A DNA stretch of 64,000 nt from Thalassococcus arenae. GTDB taxonomy: Bacteria; Pseudomonadota; Alphaproteobacteria; Rhodobacterales; Rhodobacteraceae. The position numbers and the translations under genes are program-made. Every line of letters starts with the position of its first letter. Position 1 is the first letter of the stretch. Below, in pieces: positions 31,370 to 40,368 of this stretch. A model generated the notes under the pieces. It was given only the letters and a program-made list of their open reading frames with translations. It was not told the origin of the DNA and ran no database searches. The stretch is from positions 930,001 to 994,000 of the forward strand of contig NZ_JAHRWL010000001.1 in NCBI RefSeq assembly GCF_019104745.1, in the 5' to 3' direction.

Positions 31370-32199
31370 GCCTTGGTCTCCGGCGCGGCATCGCCAAAGA
31401 CGTGCTCGGGCCCCGGAAAACGGCGCGCCCGCACGTCCTCGGCATAGGCCGCGATCGCCGCCCCGGCCTGCTCGCCCAGCGTCGCATAGCGTTTCACGAA
31501 CTTCGCCTTGAACGCGGTGAACAGCCCCAGCATGTCGTCCACCACCAGGATCTGGCCGTCGCAGCCGGCCGAGGCGCCGATGCCGATCGTCGGGATCCCG
31601 ACCGCCGCCGTCACCTTGTCGGCCAGGCTTTCCGGCACCTTCTCCAGCACCACCGCAAAGGCGCCCGCCCGCGCCACGGCCTGCGCATCGGCCATCAGCG
31701 CGGCACCGGCATCACCGCGGCCCTGCACCTTGTAGCCACCCAGCGTGTTGATCGATTGCGGGGTCAGGCCGATATGCGCCATCACCGGCACGCCGCGCGC
31801 CACCAGGAAGGCGATGGTGTCGGCCATCGCCACCCCGCCTTCCAGCTTGACCGCGCCCGCGCCGGTCTCGGCCATCAGCCGCGCGGCGTTGCGGAAGGCC
31901 TGCGCCGGGCTTTCCTCGTACGACCCGAAGGGCATGTCGATCACCATCATCGCCCGGCTCAGACCCCGCGCCACCGCCTGGCCGTGCAGGATCATCATCT
32001 CCATCGTGACCCCCAGCGTCGAGGGCAGGCCATGCAGCACCATGCCGACGCTGTCGCCCACCAGCACGAAATCGCAATGGTCGTCCATGATCTGCGCCAT
32101 CGGCGTGGTGTAGGCGGTCAGGCTGACCAGCGGCACCCCACCCTTGCGGGCGCGGATGTCGTCGGCCATCGGGGCGGTCTTGCGGGCGGTCGCGCTCAT
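31366..32199 (-). CDS. panB: 3-methyl-2-oxobutanoate hydroxymethyltransferase
   Basis: A 277-residue ketopantoate hydroxymethyltransferase, the first committed step of pantothenate and coenzyme A synthesis. Conserved blocks include [24 protein letters not shown] (metal-binding Asp), AVKLEGG and [10 protein letters not shown]. It forms an operon with panC. The start gives [14 protein letters not shown]; an internal ATG at MADDIRARK is also plausible. It is divergent from the ABC binding-protein gene with 132 bases between starts. Confidence 0.96.
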   Translation of the reverse strand: MSATARKTAPMADDIRARKGGVPLVSLTAYTTPMAQIMDDHCDFVLVGDSVGMVLHGLPSTLGVTMEMMILHGQAVARGLSRAMMVIDMPFGSYEESPAQAFRNAARLMAETGAGAVKLEGGVAMADTIAFLVARGVPVMAHIGLTPQSINTLGGYKVQGRGDAGAALMADAQAVARAGAFAVVLEKVPESLADKVTAAVGIPTIGIGASAGCDGQILVVDDMLGLFTAFKAKFVKRYATLGEQAGAAIAAYAEDVRARRFPGPEHVFGDAAPETKA

Positions 32200-32331
32200 C
32201 GGGCACTCCTGCTGTCACGGTCACTGGACAGCGCTCCTAGCATCGCGCCGCGCGTCGGCAAAGCCGGTTAATCCTTGATTACGTCCCGTCAAAGCGGAAC
32301 ACTCGGCCCAAAACCAACCGGGAGCCCCGCC

Positions 32332-33801
32332 ATGACCCTCCGCCCCAGCCTTGCCGCGCTGCTGCTGACCGCCTCCGCCGCGCAGGCCCAGCAGACCGAC
32401 CTGACCATCGCCCTGCAACTGGAACCGCCGCATCTCGACCCGACCTCGGCCGCGGCCGGCGCCATCGACAGCGTGCTCTATTCCAACGTGTTCGAGGGAC
32501 TCACCCGCTTTACCGAAACCGGCGCCGTGGTGCCCGGCCTCGCATCGGGCTGGGACATCTCGGACGACGGGCTGACCTATACCTTCACGCTGCGCGACGG
32601 CGTCACCTTTCACGACGGCTCGACGATGGATTCGGCGGACGTGAAATTCAGCCTCGACCGCGCCCGCGCCGAAGACAGCGCCAACGCGCAAAAGGCGCTG
32701 TTCGCCGGGATCGCCGATGTCGCCACCCCCGATCCGCAAACCGTCGTGGTGACCCTGTCCCAGCCCGACGGCAATTTCCTGTTCAACATGGCCTGGGGCG
32801 ACGCCGTGATCGTCGCGCCGGAATCGATCGACGCCATCAAGCAGACCCCCATCGGCACCGGCCCCTTCCGGTTCGTGGAATGGAAACAGGGCGACAGCAT
32901 CACGCTGACGCAGAACTCGGCCTATTGGGGCGACAAGCCCGCGCTGACCGATGCCACCTTCAAGTTCATCTCCGATCCCACCGCCGCCTTCGCCGCGATG
33001 ATGGCGCAGGATATCGACGCCTTCGCCGGCTACCCGGCGCCGGAAAACCTGCCGCAATTCGAGGGCGATCCGCGATTCAAGGTGCTGGTCGGCTCGACCG
33101 AGGGCGAAACCATCCTGTCGATCAACAACAAGATGCCGCCGCTCGACAATCCGCTGGTGCGCAAGGCCATCGCCCATGCCATCGACCGCCAGGCGATCAT
33201 CGACGGCGCGATGTTCGGCCTGGGCACCCCGATCGGCACCCATTTCGCACCGCACAATCCCGACTATGTCGACCTGACCGGCAATTCCGTCCATGACCCC
33301 GAACTGGCGAAATCGCTTCTGGCCGAGGCCGGTCTGCCGGACGGCTTCACCACGACGCTGAAACTGCCGCCGCCGTCCTATGCGCGCCGCGGCGGCGAAA
33401 TCATCGCCGCGCAACTGCGCGCCGTCGGCATCCAGACCGAGATCACCAACCTGGAATGGGCGCAATGGCTCGAAGAGGTGTTCCGCGGCAAGGATTTCGG
33501 CCTGACCATCGTCAGCCATACCGAACCTTTCGATATCGGCATCTATGCCCGGCCCGACTATTACTTCCAGTATGACAGCCCCGCCTTTCAGGCGCTGAAC
33601 GGTCAGCTGACCGCGACGGCCAATCCCGAACAGCGCACCGCGCTGTTGCACCAGATGCAAGAGCTGATCGCCGGCGACTACGTCAACGGCTACCTGTTCC
33701 AGCTGGCTTTCCCCACCGTGGCCGATGCCCGGCTCGAAGGCCTCTGGCAGAACGCGCCGACCCAGGCCACCGACCTGACCGGCGTGCGCTGGACCGAGTG
33801 A
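32332..33801 (+). CDS. ABC transporter substrate-binding protein, family 5 (peptide/nickel type)
   Basis: A 489-residue periplasmic solute-binding protein with a signal peptide ending near AQAQQ (residue 20). The family 5 fold shows in SVLYSNVFEGLTRFTETG, the signature WDISDDGLTYTFTLRDGVTFHDG (about residues 68-90), and FRFVEWKQGDSITL. Ligands of this family include di- and oligopeptides, opines and other amino compounds. The start at 32332 follows a GGGAG site. Its cognate permease genes begin at 35578, separated by repeat-rich DNA and an unrelated gene, which is unusual for this family. Confidence 0.92.
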   Translation: MTLRPSLAALLLTASAAQAQQTDLTIALQLEPPHLDPTSAAAGAIDSVLYSNVFEGLTRFTETGAVVPGLASGWDISDDGLTYTFTLRDGVTFHDGSTMDSADVKFSLDRARAEDSANAQKALFAGIADVATPDPQTVVVTLSQPDGNFLFNMAWGDAVIVAPESIDAIKQTPIGTGPFRFVEWKQGDSITLTQNSAYWGDKPALTDATFKFISDPTAAFAAMMAQDIDAFAGYPAPENLPQFEGDPRFKVLVGSTEGETILSINNKMPPLDNPLVRKAIAHAIDRQAIIDGAMFGLGTPIGTHFAPHNPDYVDLTGNSVHDPELAKSLLAEAGLPDGFTTTLKLPPPSYARRGGEIIAAQLRAVGIQTEITNLEWAQWLEEVFRGKDFGLTIVSHTEPFDIGIYARPDYYFQYDSPAFQALNGQLTATANPEQRTALLHQMQELIAGDYVNGYLFQLAFPTVADARLEGLWQNAPTQATDLTGVRWTE

Positions 33802-33804
33802 CCC

Positions 33805-33870
33805 GCGGGGCGGGGAACTCTCCGCCCTGCCGACCGCACCTGCCGCCTGGCGCGGGGTTCACCCCGCCGC
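33805..33870. repeat. GC hairpins with REP-like core after the binding-protein gene
   Basis: Immediately after the stop codon are two palindromes: GGGCGG (33808-33813) pairing with CCGCCC (33822-33827), and GCGGGG-TTCA-CCCCGC (33852-33867). The second matches the core of the inverted repeat at 10181-10202. No T-run follows. The pair may end transcription or cap the mRNA of the binding-protein gene, allowing it to be made in excess of the permeases. Confidence 0.65.
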
Positions 33871-33957
33871 ACCCGACAGCAATCGCCGAAACCGGGAAAA
33901 GCCCGGCGAGAACGACCGTTTCGGCACAAAGGGGTGTGGCTCGGGGGTAGTGTCTGC

Positions 33958-34035
33958 TGTGCGGACGAAGGGGACGGTCGTTCAGAGCACCCAAGGCGCG
34001 GAATCAAGGGCCGCAGGCCCGCCGCGCCAGCGGTC
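33958..34035. repeat. Degenerate repeat, first copy of the GCGGACGAAG unit
   Basis: The stretch beginning GCGGACGAAG and containing GGAATCAAGGGC then CCCGCCG aligns imperfectly with 34278-34352, which has the same two anchor words in the same order and spacing. It belongs to a cluster of decayed repeats that fills 33900-34500. Short ORFs here are products of the repeat, not genes. Confidence 0.6.
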
Positions 34036-34198
34036 ATGCCAACGGCATGCCTGCGGCATGACCCGGCCCGATGGGCCGGCGCTTTGTCACCGTCTGCACC
34101 TTGCTCGGATCGAGGGCGGGATTGGCTGCGATAAAGCGCGGCAATTCGGCCCAAAGCTGCGCCGTCCCCCGGTCCGGCGCTGTCGCGGCTGAACCCGA

Positions 34199-34294
34199 AC
34201 GTCCGCCAATGGCTCAGAGCCGACATCTGACGCTTTATGTCGGCCATGCGGGTCTCCAGAAGGCATCCAAGGTCGGCTTGGCGGACGAAGCGGA
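34199..34294. repeat. Direct repeat, copy 1 (about 95 bases)
   Basis: This copy runs from CGTCCGCCAA through GACATCTGACGCTTTATG to GGCGGACGAAGCGG. It is nearly identical to copy 2 at 34401-34496, offset by 202 bases, with only a handful of substitutions near the left end and one near the middle. The sequence also resembles the reverse of dispersed repeats that are often mis-annotated as small hypothetical proteins in alphaproteobacterial genomes. Confidence 0.85.
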
Positions 34295-34400
34295 CGTTCG
34301 GCCAAAGGCGTGCCTTGGCCCGGAATCAAGGGCGAAGCCCGCCGGGCCGCGCCCTCCCTCCCCCTTGGGAGGGCGCGGCCCTACTTTGCTCCGGCCCTTA

Positions 34401-34496
34401 CCGTCCGCCAAGGGCTAAGAGCGGACATCTGACGCTTTATGTCGGCCATGCGGGTCTCCCGAAGGCATCCAAGGTCGGCTTGGCGGACGAAGCGGG
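34401..34496. repeat. Direct repeat, copy 2 (about 95 bases)
   Basis: Second copy of the unit at 34199-34294. It ends about 65 bases before the GNAT gene. Between the two copies, 34295-34400, is a GC-rich spacer with the palindromic CTCCCCCTTGGGAG-type segment and no gene. Confidence 0.85.
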
Positions 34497-34562
34497 AATT
34501 GATGCTGCCAAGCCGAAGGGCAGCTATTGATCGTGTCTCTGGCCTCTGCGAAGATTTCAATT

Positions 34563-35048
34563 ATGAGTAATGAGCTTTCTTTAATGGAAATCGGCGCACT
34601 CTCCGACAAGCAGTTCACCGCACTTCGACAACTCCGAGTGTCGAAGCGACAAGAGGTCTTGGGAAAGTCATTCCTGGAGTCCATTGAAGACTGGGAGATT
34701 GCGCCGAGAGAGCAAGTCCTTGGTCTATGCTTCGTTATACACGAAAGCCCGGTCGGAATGGTCTTGTTTCGGCGGCAAGCAGCACCCGAAGATCAAAGGA
34801 TTTCAGTACATGGCTTGAAGATCGCCCTGCCATGGCAGCAAAAAGGATACGGACATCAAGCGTTCAGACAAGCGATGCAATACGTCAGGGACGTATGGCC
34901 GGATACTGAACTGCTGAGTCTTGCAGTCGATGCTGAGAACAAGCCTGCGGTTGCAGTTTACCGAGAATACGGAATGTCGGACAGCGGCCCAATATTCGAT
35001 GGACCGAACGGAAAGGAACACCACATGGAAGTCTCGCTCAGGACCTAA
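34563..35048 (+). CDS. GNAT family N-acetyltransferase, probably acquired
   Basis: A 161-residue acetyltransferase of the GNAT fold. The acetyl-CoA loop is seen as QQKGYGHQAFRQAM (Q/R-x-x-G-x-G/A pattern), followed by LLSLAVDAENKPAVAVYREYGM, the typical beta5-alpha4 with 'N..A...Y...GF'. Its base composition is visibly lower in GC and its codon use (TTT, AAT, CGA, AGA) differs from every neighbour, so I infer recent transfer. Start choice is weak: ATG 34563 lacks a strong ribosome site, and ATG 34584 or a TTG at 34527 are alternatives. It sits alone in a repeat-rich gap that splits the ABC importer genes. Confidence 0.8.
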   Translation: MSNELSLMEIGALSDKQFTALRQLRVSKRQEVLGKSFLESIEDWEIAPREQVLGLCFVIHESPVGMVLFRRQAAPEDQRISVHGLKIALPWQQKGYGHQAFRQAMQYVRDVWPDTELLSLAVDAENKPAVAVYREYGMSDSGPIFDGPNGKEHHMEVSLRT

Positions 35049-35347
35049 CAGGTTTTGCAGCACGAGCAGACGGACATTGGTGCAGTCCGCAGCATTCGGT
35101 AATCTGGGCTCGAACCGGACGGTCTCCGCGCCGCAGCACAGGCCAGATCTCAACCGTGTCTGTCCCCGACCCAAGCGACCGTTTCCGTGACCCGCGCATG
35201 TCGGAAAGCCGGGACCTCGGTGGATCTGAGCGGCATCGGGATTTGATCTTCCCCTGCGGGCGTCTCGGGCACGTGTCCCGCAGACGCGCAACGCCCCCGT
35301 TAACGATGTTTCACTCCAGTTTTTTTGCCCGGCGCCTGCCACCGCCC

Positions 35348-35384
35348 CAATTCGTCCCGAAATCCGGCAAAACAGGACGGATTG
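35348..35384. repeat. Hairpin repeat, copy 1
   Basis: A 37-base element with near-perfect inverted ends (CAATTCGTCC and GGACGGATTG). It has the same length and ends as copy 2, 75 bases downstream, so the two are tandem members of one small repeat family. Confidence 0.7.
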
Positions 35385-35422
35385 CTGTTCCGGCCCGCGA
35401 AATCGGCCTGGAGCGCCCGCAC

Positions 35423-35459
35423 CAATCCGTACCGGAATCGACGAAAACGGGACGGATTG
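35423..35459. repeat. Hairpin repeat, copy 2
   Basis: A 37-base element with inverted ends CAATCCGTACCG and CGGGACGGATTG (11 of 12 pair). It matches copy 1 in length and layout, including the GACGGATTG right end. A 60-codon minus-strand ORF across both copies shows an internal amino acid repeat only because of them. Confidence 0.75.
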
Positions 35460-35577
35460 CCGGCCCCGCCCAGCGCTCAACCCGGCGAAACACGCCACCG
35501 GGCGTTGCGTTAACCCCGCCGCGCGGCCCGTTAACCGGCCTCTGGACCGCCGCCCTGCGCCCCCCTAACGTGGCGCC

Positions 35578-36522
35578 ATGTGGGCCTATATGCTGCGCCG
35601 TCTCACCTCGCTGATCGTCAGCCTGGCCGTCGCCTCGCTGGTCATCTTTCTCGTGGTCGAAGTCGCGCCGGGCGATCCTGCCAGCTATATGCTGGGGATC
35701 AACGCGCAGCCCGATACGGTCGCCGCCCTGCGCGCCGAACTTGGCCTCGATGCTCCGAAATATGTTCGATATTTCAACTGGATAGGTGGAATGCTGACGG
35801 GCGATCTCGGTATCTCCTACACCTATCGCAGCCCAGTGTCGGACATGGTGGCGGACCGGCTGTGGATTTCGCTGCCGCTGGCGCTCTACGCCCTCACGCT
35901 GTCGACGCTGATCGCCATCCCGGCGGGCCTGCTGGCCGCGGCGACGCGGGGAAGGTCCGGCGATATCGGTGTCATGGCCGCCACCCAGCTGGGCGTCGCG
36001 ATCCCGAATTTCTGGTTCGCCATGCTGCTCGTCCTGCTCTTCGCCATCAACCTGCGCTGGTTTTCGGCGGGTGGATTTCCGGGCTGGGACGATCCTGCCA
36101 AGGCGTTGAAATCACTGACGCTTCCCGCCATCGCCCTGGCCCTGCCGCAGGCCGCGATCCTGACCCGCGTGATGCGCTCGGCGCTGATCGACATCCTGGG
36201 CGAGGATTTCATGCGCACCGCCCGCGCCAAGGGCCTGTCGCGTCGCCAGGCGCTGTGGCGCCACGGGTTGCGCAATGCCCTGATCCCGGTCCTGACCATC
36301 ATCGGCCTGCAATTCTCGTTCCTTCTTGCCGGGGCGATCATCATCGAACAGGTGTTCTTCCTGCCCGGGCTGGGGCGGCTGATCTTCCAAAGCATCAGCC
36401 AGCGCGACCTGATCGTCGTGGAATCGGTGGTGATGCTGCTGGTCTTTGCCGTGATCGTTGTGAATTTCCTGGTCGATCTCGCCTATGCTTGGGTCGATCC
36501 GCGGCTGAGGAGCCGGACATGA
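35578..36522 (+). CDS. ABC transporter permease, DppB/OppB type
   Basis: A 314-residue inner-membrane permease. It begins MWAYMLRRLTSLIVSLAVASLVIFLVVEVAPGDPASYML, the standard N-terminus of the DppB-type subunit, and its cytoplasmic coupling loop reads FMRTARAKGLSRRQALWRHG, the EAA motif. Six transmembrane helices are expected. Its stop overlaps the next permease start (ATGA). It should work with the second permease, the double ATPase downstream, and the family 5 binding protein 1.8 kb upstream. Confidence 0.93.
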   Translation: MWAYMLRRLTSLIVSLAVASLVIFLVVEVAPGDPASYMLGINAQPDTVAALRAELGLDAPKYVRYFNWIGGMLTGDLGISYTYRSPVSDMVADRLWISLPLALYALTLSTLIAIPAGLLAAATRGRSGDIGVMAATQLGVAIPNFWFAMLLVLLFAINLRWFSAGGFPGWDDPAKALKSLTLPAIALALPQAAILTRVMRSALIDILGEDFMRTARAKGLSRRQALWRHGLRNALIPVLTIIGLQFSFLLAGAIIIEQVFFLPGLGRLIFQSISQRDLIVVESVVMLLVFAVIVVNFLVDLAYAWVDPRLRSRT

Positions 36523-37334
36523 GCCGGTCGCTGATTCTCGGCGGTGCGCTGTCTTTACTTTTCGTTGTGGCGGCGTTGCTATCGTTCGCATGGACGCCCC
36601 ATGACGTCACCACCCTGAACATCGCGGCGCGCCTTCAATCTCCGAACGCGGACCACCTGCTGGGCACCGATCATTTCGGTCGCGACATCCTGTCGATGCT
36701 GATGGTCGGCGCGCGCACCTCCATCGCCGTCGCGCTGGTCGCGGTGGGCATCGGCATGGGTCTCGGCGTGCCCTTGGGCCTTGCCGCCGCAGCCCGCAAG
36801 GGCGGCTGGCTGGACGAGGTCATCATGCGCATGAACGACCTGATCTTCGCCTTTCCAAGCCTGGTCATCGCCATCCTCATCACCGCGGTTTTCGGCGCCG
36901 GCGCGGTGAATGCGATCATCGCCATCGGCATCTTCAACATCCCGGTCTTCGCCCGCCTGACCCGCGGCGCCGCGCTCAGCCTGTGGACCCGCGATTTCAT
37001 CCTGGCTGCCCGCGTCGCGGGGAAATCCGCCACCCGCATCAGCGTCGAACATATCCTGCCCAACGTCGCCAACCTGTTGATCGTGCAGGGAACGATCCAG
37101 TTCTCGCTTGGCATCCTCGCCGAGGCGGGCCTGAGCTATGTCGGCCTCGGCGCGCAGCCGCCGACCCCCAGCTGGGGCCGGATGCTGGCGGATGCCCAGA
37201 CCATGGTGGCGCTGGCGCCCCACGTGGCGATCATGCCCGGTCTCGCCATCGTCTTCACCGTGCTGGGCCTGAACCTGCTCGGCGACGGGATGCGCGACGC
37301 GCTCGATCCGCGGCTCAGGGTGATCCGCACATGA
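36519..37334 (+). CDS. ABC transporter permease, DppC/OppC type
   Basis: A 271-residue permease, the partner of the preceding DppB-type subunit. The start ATG overlaps the previous stop. Typical family blocks are LLGTDHFGRDILSMLMVGAR (residues 47-66) and the coupling loop DFILAARVAGKSATRISVEH. It is shorter at the N-terminus than many DppC proteins, lacking the extra cytoplasmic lead. The stop again overlaps the ATPase start, so the transporter genes are translationally coupled. Confidence 0.93.
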   Translation: MSRSLILGGALSLLFVVAALLSFAWTPHDVTTLNIAARLQSPNADHLLGTDHFGRDILSMLMVGARTSIAVALVAVGIGMGLGVPLGLAAAARKGGWLDEVIMRMNDLIFAFPSLVIAILITAVFGAGAVNAIIAIGIFNIPVFARLTRGAALSLWTRDFILAARVAGKSATRISVEHILPNVANLLIVQGTIQFSLGILAEAGLSYVGLGAQPPTPSWGRMLADAQTMVALAPHVAIMPGLAIVFTVLGLNLLGDGMRDALDPRLRVIRT

Positions 37335-38944
37335 CCTTGCTCGCGCTCGACACCCTGCGCCTGTCGATCCACGGCACGCCGATCCTCAAGGGCCTGTCGC
37401 TGGACATCGCGCCCGGCGAAATCGTGGCGCTGACCGGCGAAAGCGGGTCGGGCAAGTCGATGACCGCGCTGGCCACGATGCGGCTCGAACCGCAATCCGC
37501 CGAGATGACCGGGGCGGTCCGGTTCGAGGGCAACGACCTGCTGCGCCTGGCCGAGCCGCAGCTTTGCGATCTGCGCGGACGCGAGATCGGCATGATCTTC
37601 CAGGAACCGATGACCGCGCTGAACCCGGTGCAGACCATCGGCGCACAGGTGATGGAAACCATCCTGATCCACAAGGCGATGCCCCCCGGCAAGGCCGAAG
37701 AACGTGCCCGCTCGGTCCTGACCCGAGTCGGCTTGCCGCCCGACCGCTTTCCCCTCACTCGCTATCCGCACGAACTCAGCGGCGGGCAACGCCAGCGTGT
37801 CGGCATCGCCATGGCCATCGCGCTGCGGCCGAAATTGTTGATCGCGGACGAACCGACCACCGCGCTCGATGTCACGACGCAGGCGCAGATCCTCGACCTG
37901 CTCAAGGGTCTGGTGCGCGAAGAAAACATGGCCCTGATGATCATCACGCACGACCTTGCCGTGGTGGCCGACATGGCGCACCGGATCGCGGTGATGAAGT
38001 CCGGAGAGATCGTCGAACAGGGGCAGACGCGCCATGTGCTGACCCAGATGCGCCACCCCTATACCCGCGCCCTGTTCGAAGCCTCGCGCCACCGCGCGAA
38101 CCTGGCCGCACGTCCGTCGCACGGTGTGCTTCTGGCAGTGCGCAACGCCACCCGGCGCTATGCCCTGCCGCGCCGCAACCCGTTCGCCGACCGGCCGCTT
38201 TTCAACGCCGTCAACGACGTTTCGCTGACCGTCGACAGGGGCGAACGCGTGGGTCTGGTGGGCGAATCCGGCTGCGGGAAATCCACGCTGACTCGCGCCA
38301 TCCTGGGACTCGAGCCGCTTCAATCCGGCACGATCACGCTGGACGGCAGACCCGTCTTTCACCACGGCCATCCCGATCTCGCGGTTCGGCGCAAGATGCA
38401 GGTCGTGTTCCAGGACCCGTACGGCAGCTTCAACCCCCGCCACCGCGTCGATCGCCTGATCACCGAACCCTTCCACCTTTTGAACGATCCGCCGCAGGGC
38501 GCTGCGCGTGCGGATGCCGTTGCCGAGGCCCTGACCGCCGTCGGACTGTCACCGGACGACCGGCACAAGTACATCCACGCCTTTTCCGGTGGCCAGCGTC
38601 AGCGCATCGCGATCGCGCGGGCGCTGATCACCCGGCCGGAACTCATCGTCTTCGACGAGGCGGTCTCGGCGCTGGACGTCCGCGTGCGGGCCCAGATCCT
38701 CGACCTGATCGCCCGGCTCAGCCGCGAGATCGGCATGGCCTATCTCTTCATCAGTCATGACCTGAGCGTCGTGCGCGGCATCACCGACCGCGTACTGGTG
38801 ATGCAGGCCGGCGAGATCGTCGAACAGGGCCCGACCGAAGAGGTTTTCGGAAATCCGGCCCATCCCTATACCCGCGCGCTGATCGCCGCCGCGCCGCACC
38901 TGCCCGAGATCGGAGAACGCCATGCTGCCCAACCTGCCGATTGA
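37331..38944 (+). CDS. ABC transporter ATP-binding protein, fused DppD-DppF type
   Basis: A 537-residue protein containing two complete nucleotide-binding domains. The first has Walker A GESGSGKS (about residues 36-43), signature LSGGQRQRVGIA and Walker B LLIADEPTTALD. The second has GESGCGKS (about 310-317), FSGGQRQRIAIARAL and LIVFDEAVSALD. Each is followed by the peptide-importer C-terminal block (HPYTRAL). One protein therefore replaces separate DppD and DppF subunits. Its end overlaps the aldehyde dehydrogenase start by 23 bases, tying transport to metabolism. Confidence 0.94.
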   Translation: MTLLALDTLRLSIHGTPILKGLSLDIAPGEIVALTGESGSGKSMTALATMRLEPQSAEMTGAVRFEGNDLLRLAEPQLCDLRGREIGMIFQEPMTALNPVQTIGAQVMETILIHKAMPPGKAEERARSVLTRVGLPPDRFPLTRYPHELSGGQRQRVGIAMAIALRPKLLIADEPTTALDVTTQAQILDLLKGLVREENMALMIITHDLAVVADMAHRIAVMKSGEIVEQGQTRHVLTQMRHPYTRALFEASRHRANLAARPSHGVLLAVRNATRRYALPRRNPFADRPLFNAVNDVSLTVDRGERVGLVGESGCGKSTLTRAILGLEPLQSGTITLDGRPVFHHGHPDLAVRRKMQVVFQDPYGSFNPRHRVDRLITEPFHLLNDPPQGAARADAVAEALTAVGLSPDDRHKYIHAFSGGQRQRIAIARALITRPELIVFDEAVSALDVRVRAQILDLIARLSREIGMAYLFISHDLSVVRGITDRVLVMQAGEIVEQGPTEEVFGNPAHPYTRALIAAAPHLPEIGERHAAQPAD

Positions 38945-40364
38945 CCCCGCCCGGATGTTCATCGGTGGCGGCTGGATTGACGGGCCCGGCACGCTGCCCT
39001 TGACCAACCCGTCAACCGGCGCGGAAATCGGGCGCATCGCCAAGGGCGGTCCAGCCCAGATCGACGCCGCGGTCCAGGCCGCCCAATCCGCGCGCGACGG
39101 CGCGTGGGGCAGGACGACCGCGGCCGAGCGCGGGCGCATCCTGATGCGTCTGGCAGGTTTGGTGCAACAGAACGAAGACCTGCTGACCGAACTGGAGGCG
39201 CTCGACGTCGGCAAGCCCGTCACCCAGGCGCGGGCGGATGCAAGGGCCCTGGCGCGCTATTGCGAATTCTACGGCGGCGCGGCGGACAAGGTGATGGGGC
39301 AGACCATTCCCTATCTCGATGGATACACTGTGTACACGTTGCGCGAGCCACATGGCGTGACCGGGCACATCGTCCCGTGGAACTACCCGATGCAGATCAT
39401 CGGCAGATCGGTCGGTGCGGCCCTGGCGATGGGCAATGCCTGCGTTCTGAAACCGGCCGAGGATGCCTGTCTGACCGCGTTGATCTTCGCACATCTGGCA
39501 CACGAGGCCGGGCTGCCCGCAGGGGCGCTGAACGTGGTGCCGGGACTGGGCGCCGAGGCGGGCGCGGCATTGTCGGCGCACCCGGGCATCCAGCATCTGA
39601 GCTTTACCGGTTCGGTCGCCACCGGCGCGGCGGTGCAGATCGCAGCCGGGGCCAACGTGGTGCCGGTGACGCTGGAACTGGGCGGCAAGTCGCCCCAGCT
39701 GGTGTTCGACGATGCCGATCTCGATGCCGCCCTGCCCTTTCTCGTGAATGCCGGGCTGCAGAATGCCGGGCAGACCTGTTCGGCATCCTCGCGCATCCTG
39801 GTGCAGCGCGGAGTTTACGATGCCGTTGCGCAACGCATGGCCGAAGCCTATCGCGCCAAACGCGTCGGCCCGGCATCGGACGACCCCGATATCGGCCCGC
39901 TGATCAACGCCACGCAAAAGGCGCGCGTGCTGGGTTTCCTCGACCGGGCCTCAGACCTGCCTTTGCTCGCGCAGGCCGCTCTGCCGGCCGACCTGCCGCC
40001 CGGCCACTACGTCCCACCCAGCCTGTTCGGGCCGGTGCCGCCCAGCCACCCGCTGGCGCAGGACGAAGTGTTCGGCCCGGTCCAGGTGCTGATCCCGTTC
40101 GACACCGAAGACGAAGCGCTGCACATCGCCAACGGCACCGATTACGGCCTGGTCGCCAGCGTCTGGACCCGCGATGGCGCGCGGCAGATGCGGCTTGCGC
40201 GCAAACTGCGCTCGGGTCAGGTCTTCATCAACAATTACGGCGCGGGCGGCGGGGTGGAACTGCCTTTCGGCGGCACGGGCAAATCCGGCCACGGACGGGA
40301 AAAGGGGTTTGAGGCGCTTTACGGTTTTTCCAGCCTCAAGACCGTGGCGGCCTATCACGGATGA
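38922..40364 (+). CDS. NAD(P)-dependent aldehyde dehydrogenase
   Basis: A 480-residue aldehyde dehydrogenase. The catalytic cysteine is in NAGQTCSAS (Cys286), the general-base glutamate in LELGGKSP (Glu252), and the cofactor region includes PWNYPMQ and FTGSVATG. The C-terminal PFGGTGKSGHGREKG is typical of betaine aldehyde and gamma-aminobutyraldehyde dehydrogenase-like members, but the exact substrate cannot be fixed. The start overlaps the transporter ATPase by 23 bases. It probably oxidises an aldehyde formed from the imported compound. Confidence 0.93.
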   Translation: MLPNLPIDPARMFIGGGWIDGPGTLPLTNPSTGAEIGRIAKGGPAQIDAAVQAAQSARDGAWGRTTAAERGRILMRLAGLVQQNEDLLTELEALDVGKPVTQARADARALARYCEFYGGAADKVMGQTIPYLDGYTVYTLREPHGVTGHIVPWNYPMQIIGRSVGAALAMGNACVLKPAEDACLTALIFAHLAHEAGLPAGALNVVPGLGAEAGAALSAHPGIQHLSFTGSVATGAAVQIAAGANVVPVTLELGGKSPQLVFDDADLDAALPFLVNAGLQNAGQTCSASSRILVQRGVYDAVAQRMAEAYRAKRVGPASDDPDIGPLINATQKARVLGFLDRASDLPLLAQAALPADLPPGHYVPPSLFGPVPPSHPLAQDEVFGPVQVLIPFDTEDEALHIANGTDYGLVASVWTRDGARQMRLARKLRSGQVFINNYGAGGGVELPFGGTGKSGHGREKGFEALYGFSSLKTVAAYHG

Positions 40365-40368
40365 TCTC

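Larger units (their letters stand above)
35049..35577. other. Non-coding repeat-containing region before the permease operon
   Basis: These 529 bases hold no credible gene. The centre contains two hairpin-forming repeats annotated separately, and the stretch 35060-35160 resembles the degenerate repeats further left. The promoter for the operon starting at 35578 must lie here or be absent, but no clear hexamers were found close to the start. Confidence 0.6.

Noticed and set aside
33683-34329. Small arginine-rich minus-strand ORFs in the repeat cluster
   Set aside because: They overlap the binding-protein gene or degenerate repeats and resemble the spurious proteins often called in such repeats.
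35311-35493. Small 60-codon minus-strand ORF with internal amino acid repeat
   Set aside because: The repeat is explained by the two 37-base DNA elements; there is no ribosome site or conserved motif.
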